Below, piece after piece: positions 58,601 through 64,000 of a stretch of 64,000 bases of DNA (positions within the stretch are counted from its first letter, which is position 1; every line of letters starts with the position of its first letter). A program made the position numbers and the translations under genes. The stretch comes from Sulfitobacter sabulilitoris (lineage in GTDB: Bacteria > Pseudomonadota > Alphaproteobacteria > Rhodobacterales > Rhodobacteraceae): NCBI RefSeq assembly GCF_005887615.1, contig NZ_VANS01000001.1, forward strand, positions 1,289,415 to 1,353,414. Reading direction: 5' to 3'. The notes beneath the pieces were generated by a model, which ran no database searches, was not told where the DNA came from, and worked only from the letters and a program-made list of their open reading frames with translations.

Positions 58601-59340
58601 CCATCCGGTTCGTGCGCCTCTGCCGTGTCCTGACCGTATCCACTCGACGCGATGGCGGCCAGGCCCTGGGCGCGGGTGGCCATCGAGATCGCGAGACATT
58701 GAACATCGCCACCGCATCTGTCCCTGCTGTCCAACCAGGCCTTTTGAGAATTGCGAATTGCCGCGCCTGTTGTCGCGTCGGCACTCTCGAGAGCGAATGC
58801 GTAGTTGCGTGTGATGGCCTGATCCAGTTCGGCAAGGTCCGTCGACCCACAGATCGCGAATTCGGTCGGTGTAGACGCACGCGCGCAGTCAAAGCTTGGG
58901 CGGACGGCCCCCGTGGCGGGGCGCTCCGGGATTGCGATCCGGGCAACGGCGCGCCTCAGGTCCGCTTGCAGCTGACGGCTTGGGCGACCGGTGACGGATA
59001 ACCCGTTGTCGCGTTCGAATGCGCGGATCGCAGTGCGTGTCTTCTGCCCCATGAGGCCGTCGATGGGCCCGGGATCATACCCGCTTTGCGCCAACAGAGA
59101 CTGGATTTCGCGGATATCGCTGCGGGCCATGGATGGCTGGGCCGCGCCGCTCTGTGATGGGGGTTGCGCCCTGTCGATCTGGCGCGGGGGCGGCGCAGGG
59201 GCTTGCTGCTGGCGCAGGATGTTCTCCGTCTCGCCGATGATCTTGAGACCTTGCAGCACGTCGTTCAGGCTCTGTGCACTTGCGAGCTTTGGAACGGCGC
59301 TTGCCGTGATGAACAGGCATACCAAAAACACTTTGAGCAT
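55684..59340 (-). CDS. 1218-residue secreted multidomain protein (PG-binding and LprI-like domains)
   Basis: A very large exported protein. Signal peptide at residues 1-22 (LASAQ). Residues about 72-130 form a peptidoglycan-binding 1 domain (IQSLLAQSGYDPGPIDGLMG). Residues about 149-230 match the LprI/DUF1311 lysozyme-inhibitor-like fold with four cysteines (152, 164, 209, 215) and LDSRDRCGGDVQC. The remaining 980 residues are unassigned, with two extended blocks about 400-720 and 940-1180 that look folded. It is divergent from the fatty acid hydroxylase across 466 nt and may be an envelope or secreted interaction protein. Confidence 0.75.
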   Translation of the reverse strand: MLKVFLVCLFITASAVPKLASAQSLNDVLQGLKIIGETENILRQQQAPAPPPRQIDRAQPPSQSGAAQPSMARSDIREIQSLLAQSGYDPGPIDGLMGQKTRTAIRAFERDNGLSVTGRPSRQLQADLRRAVARIAIPERPATGAVRPSFDCARASTPTEFAICGSTDLAELDQAITRNYAFALESADATTGAAIRNSQKAWLDSRDRCGGDVQCLAISMATRAQGLAAIASSGYGQDTAEAHEPDGETYGAAGPSFAQGPLDAAANEEIFISRFGPGGYIDKKWNAQSVIEAQRDLLASLVAASLLETPQKDTLLDFQRLTERDITEAMRIADVGVSRQVDLLLKKGRIKTMSDLFEVVRLDLNQFEQRRLESALRDKATAAVARSASPSKNVTLICVLDAEGYDFDSRRFPFDQDDVARCFDGEPNAIGTVMGMKVQIPIETDVRPDALPVDERRAEEIVERSGGPRFALAVPVTLRGYVMAQDQKRASLRFVASVTGPIEVRRANELSEVLYRFSDAELRDVADTPHTRRLKDFDRVWWLDTPDEVNVVAARAERIAMHRLDTDDLFATETGLKFAFRTDYAEHLVQGSRRLSDFIRSRNSHLTTLANMLGVPIDAIVEVPLASVVARSAFDRVILLLPQPTSAYGVDQDLPAYEKRDGGWPFSTVELTVTAERIVTMPDGSERLVLAGYPDRLVVRRSNTRVKWQDAPEIAQIAFSKAKQADYRTVELAWRSDLIFDAAEAAGSTASDIFQRQLDNSRFGGSDAFAKRAAAAELLEAARRRDADIDTHWMRARVKLDPYDFEREGWRIGSLSPALSEETPEADRALRVTLISDTEDHRLFVPALADIAQGLQAAAKTFPDLDALIAFDVTGVDSTYGSDFGRGINLLYRPSEIIFFDAGEGQTVIDETKVLLRHRFEGPDTGDASRSETQSPPLGTPEPLRIEAGSFSVLGVSLGDAYDAAAEVLAERIGADARYRATVEDRQAFAARDGAVEISAYEPYHNATLLESSERQDMIAIYHEPPLLGGVVTGISRTRLFPDGRGPSWPQLRDQLLKTYDVLTPEDLAGGDEPRMMILWDMPPQIAGQPVDAGESACKRSIAGSISGIATAFALDAQARANDYLRPIDNRAAWFAQDGNAIVPRVAAPMPLPAVFGSRETCPDREVMILVLEYGPDARVREFRQVISNPAAMARVAADRKDQATTAAPSAEAPDFDL

Positions 59341-59806
59341 ATCCCCACCCCTTCAAAATTTTTCCTGAAATACCGCCAATCTTATAATAAAATTGCGCAA
59401 CAATCAATTTCTTGGCAATCTTATGCTGCCACCGGTTTGCGGCGTTCCTCTTTCTCTTTGTCTTGTTAGGTCTTGGGCGCCGGGCTGTGCGTCGATGGGG
59501 TGCGTGGATCACGCAGGCAGCCGTATCGACAGAGCCCCCCCGCGCCCCGAACACCGCCGCGCCGATGTCGGCGCGATCGTTGAAAAAGTCCAGAATGTCC
59601 GACCTGCGCCGCACCCGACACGGCCGCCGCGGGCAATCCGCCCGAGTCACCAGACAGGTCGCGGGCCAACCGGACCCCTGAAAATTGGTGTCATTTTGGA
59701 AACGGTCTTGGATTTCAAGCCGGAGTTTGCACGATACCGCCTCAATTTGGACATATTGGCGGGCGACGACTGGGGGGACGGAAACGACGCCTGAAAGAGA
59801 CACACA
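59341..59806. other. 466-nt divergent spacer, no gene
   Basis: Lies between the starts of the giant secreted protein and the hydroxylase gene. It is AT-rich near 59341-59470, consistent with the promoter of the secreted protein. Small open frames lack coding signs. Confidence 0.5.
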
Positions 59807-60814
59807 ATGCAGGATCGGGAATGGATGGCGCCACTGGGCCAGGTGTGGGATCTAACCCTCGGGGTGTTGTTCGATCCCGGGCATTTCCTGAGCATTCTGC
59901 CCCTCTTCGTGGCCTTTGCCATCGCCTTTGCCGTGGTCGTGATCCGGCGGGCGAAAAAGGTCGGGCTGGCATCGCTCAAACCCCGGCACATCGTGGCGCT
60001 TTTGCTGCCGCGCCGGATCTTTCTGCACAGTTCGGCAAAGCTGGACTATGCCGTCTTCTTCATCAATCAGCTCGTGCTGTTCTTCATCACGATCTCGGCA
60101 CTGCTCAGCCCGGCCCTTGTCTCTGAATTCATCGTCTCGACCGGCAGCGTCATGGGGCTCGAAACGCGCCAGGCCGAGGTCTCGTTGACGCAGCGCGTGA
60201 TCTATTCGGTGTTCCTGACCCTGTTGTGGGATTTCAGCGCGACCTATGCCCATTACCTCAAGCACAAGGTGCCGATCCTGTGGGAACTGCACAAGGTGCA
60301 CCATTCCGCCGAGGTAATGACCCCCGTCACCGCGCTGCGCCGTCATCCGCTCGAGGCGCTGTTCAGTTCCGCCATTTCCGCCCTCGTGATCGGTCTGGGC
60401 GTCGGGATCTGGGTGCTTGTCTTCGGGCAGGACATCATGCCTTACAACCTGTTCGGCACGCTTGTGGGAATCTGGCTGTGGCGGCTGGCCGGCTACAACC
60501 TGCGTCATAGCCACATCTGGATTTCCTACGGGGATTTCTGGAACAGGGTCTTCATCTCGCCCGCACAGCACCAGGTGCACCACAGCAAATCGCCTGCGCA
60601 TTACGACACCAACTTCGGGCATATCTTTGCGTTCTGGGACAAGCTGTTCGGCACGCTCTACCTGCCCCGGTTCGACGAGCGGATGGAATTCGGGATCGAC
60701 GACGACGAAATGCCGGAATACCGGTCGCTGTTCGGTCTGTACGTGACGCCCTGCATCAAGATCTGGCACCGCCTCAAGCCCAAGCGCGACACGCATCGGG
60801 CTCCGGCTGAATAG
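59807..60814 (+). CDS. sterol desaturase / fatty acid hydroxylase superfamily membrane protein
   Basis: A 335-residue di-iron membrane enzyme. His clusters are HYLKH, HKVHHSAE, RHSHIW and HQVHHSKSPAHYDTNFGH, which fit the eight-histidine pattern of the superfamily. About five helices are predicted. Such enzymes hydroxylate or desaturate lipids. It is the first gene of a three-gene cluster with an MBOAT protein 10 nt downstream, so it may modify a lipid before acylation. Confidence 0.9.
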   Translation: MQDREWMAPLGQVWDLTLGVLFDPGHFLSILPLFVAFAIAFAVVVIRRAKKVGLASLKPRHIVALLLPRRIFLHSSAKLDYAVFFINQLVLFFITISALLSPALVSEFIVSTGSVMGLETRQAEVSLTQRVIYSVFLTLLWDFSATYAHYLKHKVPILWELHKVHHSAEVMTPVTALRRHPLEALFSSAISALVIGLGVGIWVLVFGQDIMPYNLFGTLVGIWLWRLAGYNLRHSHIWISYGDFWNRVFISPAQHQVHHSKSPAHYDTNFGHIFAFWDKLFGTLYLPRFDERMEFGIDDDEMPEYRSLFGLYVTPCIKIWHRLKPKRDTHRAPAE

Positions 60815-60824
60815 CCTTGCGCAC

Positions 60825-62249
60825 ATGCTGTTTGCTTCCCTCACCTTTCTGATCGGCTTTCTGCCTGTCGCGCTGGCCGGTGCGATGCTGTCGGCCCGGT
60901 TTTTCGGCACCCGCGGCGCGGTCGGCTTTCTGTCGGCGGCGTCGTTTGTGTTCTACGGCTGGCACTACCCGCCCTATGTCGTGCTGCTGGCGGGGGCGAT
61001 CGGGGTCAACTACCTGCTGGCCCGCCGCATCCACCGGCGCAAGAGCAAGGGCATGGCCACGATCGCGGTCGCGGTGAACCTGGGGCTTTTGGGTTGGTTC
61101 AAATACGCGGGCTTCATGGCCGAGATGGTGACGGCGATCAGCGGCGCGAATGTCGGCCTGCCCGCCATCGTGCTGCCGCTGGGCATCTCGTTCTTCACGT
61201 TCCAGCAGATCGCCTATCTTGTCGATATCTACCAGGGCAAGGCGCGGCCCGGCGCGCTGATGAACTATGTCTTCCTGATCAGCTTTTTCCCGCAGCTGAT
61301 CGCCGGCCCCATCGTGCACCACCGCGAGGTCATCCCGCAACTGTCGCAGGACCGCTTTGCCCGGTTCCACGCCGAGGACGTGGCGGCGGGGCTTTTGTTG
61401 TTCTGCATCGGCCTGGCCAAGAAGGTGTTGCTGGCCGACAGCCTGGCGCAGGGCGCGGACGGGCTTTTCGCGGCGCAGGCGCTCGGCGTCGGGATCAGCG
61501 CCCTGGAAAGCTGGCTCGGGATGATCTGCTATACCTTCCAGATCTACTTCGACTTCTCGGGCTATTCGGACATGGCCCTGGGGCTCGGGCTGATCTTCGG
61601 GCTGAAGCTGCCCGAGAATTTTCGCTCGCCCTACAAGTCGCTCAACATCATTGATTTCTGGCGGCGTTGGAACATCACCCTGTCCACCTTTCTGCGCGAC
61701 TACCTGTACCTTCCGCTGGGCGGTAACCAAAAGGGGCCGGTCCGGCGCTATGTGAACCTCTGGATCGTGATGCTGCTGGGCGGGTTGTGGCACGGCGCGG
61801 GGCTGCAATTCGTGGTCTGGGGCGCGCTGCACGGATTTTACCTGACGGTCAACCACATCTGGGTCCGCCATTCCGGCGTGGCTCTGCCTCGGGCGGCGGG
61901 CCTTGGGCTGACCTTTGTCTGCGTGGTGGTCGCCTGGGTGTTTTTCCGCGCCGGCGATTTTGCGCAGGCCTTCGCGATCCTGCGCGCGATGACCGGCGGA
62001 TCCGCCCCTCCGCTTTTCGCGCTGGAGATATTCGCGGCGGCGGACCTGTTGATTGCCATCGTCCTGCTGTCCAGCCTGATCGTGTGGTTCGCGCCCAACT
62101 CCTATGACCTCGTCGACCGTTTCAACCGCGGCGCGCTGCCCCCGAGCAGAGCGACGGCCCTTGTCCAGACGGCGGGCGTGCTGGCTGCGGCGGCCATGTT
62201 CAAACTCTATGCGAGCGGCAGTTATGCTTTCATCTACTTCCAGTTTTGA
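60825..62249 (+). CDS. MBOAT-family O-acyltransferase (AlgI-like)
   Basis: A 474-residue polytopic membrane protein. The catalytic His is in GGLWHGAGLQFVVWGALHGF, the FDFSGYSDMALGLG and FWRRWNITLSTFLRDYLY blocks are the AlgI/PatA signatures. It moves acetyl groups across the membrane to an exported polymer. Its end overlaps the SGNH-like gene by 26 nt. The partner arrangement matches AlgI with AlgJ/AlgX, but no alginate genes are seen. Confidence 0.93.
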   Translation: MLFASLTFLIGFLPVALAGAMLSARFFGTRGAVGFLSAASFVFYGWHYPPYVVLLAGAIGVNYLLARRIHRRKSKGMATIAVAVNLGLLGWFKYAGFMAEMVTAISGANVGLPAIVLPLGISFFTFQQIAYLVDIYQGKARPGALMNYVFLISFFPQLIAGPIVHHREVIPQLSQDRFARFHAEDVAAGLLLFCIGLAKKVLLADSLAQGADGLFAAQALGVGISALESWLGMICYTFQIYFDFSGYSDMALGLGLIFGLKLPENFRSPYKSLNIIDFWRRWNITLSTFLRDYLYLPLGGNQKGPVRRYVNLWIVMLLGGLWHGAGLQFVVWGALHGFYLTVNHIWVRHSGVALPRAAGLGLTFVCVVVAWVFFRAGDFAQAFAILRAMTGGSAPPLFALEIFAAADLLIAIVLLSSLIVWFAPNSYDLVDRFNRGALPPSRATALVQTAGVLAAAAMFKLYASGSYAFIYFQF

Positions 62250-63189
62250 GGCCGCCCGCAAAGGGCGTGGCGCCACGGCCATCGCAAGGCTCTTGCGGAC
62301 ATCGGTCATCGTGCTGCTGCTGCTCGGGCTGGCGTCGGAATGGCTGCTGCGCACGCAGGTCGATCCGCAAGACACGCTGCAAAGCCACCTGGCCCTGCTG
62401 GACCGCACCCAAAGCGACCGTGCCGCCTTTGGCGACAGTCACGTGGCCCGCGGGTTCGATGCGCAGCAAGGTTTCGTGAACCTCGCCTACCCCTCCGAGA
62501 ATATCGAGGACATGATCGCCAAGGTGAACATGCTTCACCAGAGCCGCAGCTTTTCCCGCGTCATCGTGCAGGCCGATCCGCACCTCTTTGCCCCCTATCG
62601 CCTGAACGCCCAGACGAAAACCTACGCCACGAACGCCGGATCGCCCCACGGGCTGCGGATCATGATCCCCCGCTACCGCGCGCAGCTGGTCGCCTATTGG
62701 CAGGCCTTCATCGCGGGTGGCGGACAGCTTGAATCGCAGGTGCGGATGACCCAGGCCGGGTCGCTTTTGTCAGGCGGCGACCTGTCGCAAGACGGCCTCC
62801 GCCAGCGGCAGATGGACGCGCGCGCGCGGATGATCACCCATCGCCCGGCCGATCCGCCCCGGATCGCGGCGGCACAGCAGCGCTATTCCGATCTGCTGAA
62901 CACCCTCATCGCCAGGGGCACGCGCGTCTGCCTGGTGTCCTTTCCGGTGTCGCAGGCCTATCGCACGGCCGCGTCTGCGGGCGGCGGACCGGGCGGTGAC
63001 GCCCTGCATGCGGCGCTGATCCGTTATTTCGCGGCCGAAGCCAACCGAACCGGCGCACGCTATGTCGATGCGCGCGGGATGGTCACGCGCACCGCCCTTT
63101 TCCGGGATGTCGACCACCTGAACGCCGACGGCGCGGCGGCGTTTTCCCCGGCTCTTTTGCAACGGTGCTTTGGTGACACCCAAGGCTGA
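62224..63189 (+). CDS. SGNH-like acyltransferase partner (AlgJ/AlgX/DHHW type)
   Basis: A 321-residue membrane-anchored periplasmic protein. One N-terminal helix (ARLLRTSVIVLLLLGLASEW) precedes a GDS motif in AFGDSHVARGF and a late DVDHLNADGAAAF giving Asp and His. These fit SGNH acetyltransferases that transfer groups delivered by an MBOAT partner. It starts inside the end of the MBOAT gene, so they are translationally coupled. ATG 62224 is chosen because it gives the single TM helix. Confidence 0.8.
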   Translation: MLSSTSSFEAARKGRGATAIARLLRTSVIVLLLLGLASEWLLRTQVDPQDTLQSHLALLDRTQSDRAAFGDSHVARGFDAQQGFVNLAYPSENIEDMIAKVNMLHQSRSFSRVIVQADPHLFAPYRLNAQTKTYATNAGSPHGLRIMIPRYRAQLVAYWQAFIAGGGQLESQVRMTQAGSLLSGGDLSQDGLRQRQMDARARMITHRPADPPRIAAAQQRYSDLLNTLIARGTRVCLVSFPVSQAYRTAASAGGGPGGDALHAALIRYFAAEANRTGARYVDARGMVTRTALFRDVDHLNADGAAAFSPALLQRCFGDTQG

Positions 63190-63209
63190 CCCAAGGACCG
63201 CGACCTACC

Positions 63210-64000
63210 TCAGCCGTGGGTGCGCAGCCATTCCATCACAGCCGGGCGCACCGACATCTCGCCCCGGTCGCGCGCGTCGTTGATGACGTTGCGCACATCC
63301 TTGAGGTTGGACCGCCGCAGAAGGCTTTTTACCGGTCCGATGGACGCCGGGCGCATCGACAGCGACCGCAGACCGATCGCGGCAAGGCACAGCGCCTCGA
63401 CCGGACGCCCCGCGTCCTCGCCGCAAAACGACAGCGGCGTCGCGGTCTGCGCGCAGCGCGCCACGATCTGCTCCAGAAAGCTCAGGAAACTGACGTTGAG
63501 CGTATCGTAGCGCCGCCGCACGCGCTCGTTTTCCCGGTCCGCGGCAAAGAAGAACTGCTTGAGGTCATTGCCCCCGATGGACAGGAATTCGACCTCTTCA
63601 AAAAATTTCTGCGGCGCATAGGCCAGGCTCGGCGTCTCGAGCATGGCGCCGACCTCGATCCGGGCGGGCAACACGTGGCCCAGACGGGCCTCGCGGGCCA
63701 CGGTCTTGTCCACCTCGGCGCGCGCCTGCCGGTATTCCTCGAACTGGGCGACAAAGGGAAACATCACCGTCAGCGGACGCCCGTTCGCCGCGCGCATCAG
63801 CGCCTGCAACTGCATCCGCATCACGCCGGGCTTGTCCAATCCCACCCGGATCGCCCGCCAGCCCAGCGCCGGGTTCGGCTCGTCGTTGGGCTTCATGTAG
63901 GGCAACACCTTGTCCGATCCGATATCCAGCGTCCGGAACACCACCCGCTTGTCCTGTGCCGCATCCAGAACCCGCGCGTAAAGCGCCGCCAGTTCCGTTC
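63210..64000 (-). CDS. ptsP: phosphoenolpyruvate-protein phosphotransferase PtsP (EI-Ntr), C-terminal part
   Basis: The gene continues past the right edge. The visible 263 residues are the PEP-binding barrel of enzyme I: RTLDIGSDKVLPYM, PLTVMFPFV, GAMLETPSLAY, FLSIGGNDLKQFF and LSFCGEDAGRP with the catalytic Cys. The SIGGNDL reading (instead of SIGTNDL) fits the Ntr branch. The GAF sensor and phospho-His are outside. It begins the nitrogen-related PTS relay; it converges on the SGNH-like gene. Confidence 0.92.
   Translation of the reverse strand, partial: TELAALYARVLDAAQDKRVVFRTLDIGSDKVLPYMKPNDEPNPALGWRAIRVGLDKPGVMRMQLQALMRAANGRPLTVMFPFVAQFEEYRQARAEVDKTVAREARLGHVLPARIEVGAMLETPSLAYAPQKFFEEVEFLSIGGNDLKQFFFAADRENERVRRRYDTLNVSFLSFLEQIVARCAQTATPLSFCGEDAGRPVEALCLAAIGLRSLSMRPASIGPVKSLLRRSNLKDVRNVINDARDRGEMSVRPAVMEWLRTHG

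Noticed and set aside
60774-62408. A ~540-codon open frame opposite the MBOAT gene
   Set aside because: Translation is Gln/Arg/Asp-rich low complexity and entirely antisense to a recognised membrane protein.

Overview
The window is a GC-rich, densely coded alphaproteobacterial chromosome segment, best matched to the Rhodobacterales (roseobacter group). The signs are a PutA without its own DNA-binding domain next to a divergent Lrp-type putR, a DUF6280-type small protein, a pcm-tolC-popZ-like block, Entner-Doudoroff genes under a palindromic operator, and intergenic hairpins built on GCCTCCGGCGG and GGGGC-GCT-GCCCC. No assignment below genus-group level is attempted.

Layout. 0-9.3 kb: the first codons of a BKACE-type gene facing a GlxA-family regulator (probably carnitine catabolism), an aldo/keto reductase, an ImuA-like protein, YceI, an MFS permease, metG and a large chemoreceptor. 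9.5-20.8 kb: tRNA-Leu(UAA), a TPR lipoprotein-sized secreted protein, putR/putA, rhomboid protease, GFA-type zinc protein, SuhB-type phosphatase, CurA-type reductase, a cupin, and a divergent metR/metF pair with a visible MetR-like box. 20.8-29 kb: a DUF2235 hydrolase overlapping an orphan molybdoenzyme large subunit, divergent from an ethylene-receptor-like histidine kinase and its single-domain response regulator, then valS and a nested palindrome. 29-40.3 kb: enoyl-CoA hydratase, two PLP aminotransferases, an MsbA-type exporter, a glycosyltransferase, YgfZ, an amidohydrolase coupled to a CobW-type metallochaperone, efp and a DUF6280 gene with a strong terminator. 40.8-47.6 kb: a PopZ-like polar organizer candidate, TolC, a divergent Pcm-like methyltransferase, eda-edd, and a GreA/GreB-family factor.

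47.78-49.82 kb is a clear accessory insertion: tRNA-Cys(GCA) followed by a degraded tyrosine integrase, a small unknown gene, a secreted or membrane-anchored thermonuclease-family protein, and a 47-bp duplicate of the tRNA 3' end marking the far boundary. The DNA is AT-richer inside. 50.3-59.3 kb beyond it is also accessory in character: P450, an unknown periplasmic protein, an MFS permease coupled to a SnoaL-like protein, a LuxR-HTH/GAF protein with the HTH at the N-terminus, and a 1218-residue secreted multidomain protein. 59.8-63.2 kb is a three-gene cluster (sterol-desaturase-like hydroxylase, MBOAT acyltransferase, SGNH-like partner) that looks like a polysaccharide or lipid O-acylation module. 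The window ends inside ptsP.

The most unusual items are: (1) the histidine kinase whose three-helix sensor matches the plant/cyanobacterial ethylene-binding domain in spacing but has Ser where the copper-binding Cys should be; (2) the ~2 kb tRNA-Cys mini-island with paired 23-bp terminal sites; (3) the PopZ-like protein identified by end motifs and neighbourhood; (4) the giant PG-binding/LprI-like secreted protein; and (5) the orphan CoxL-form-II-like subunit translationally overlapped with a DUF2235 hydrolase.
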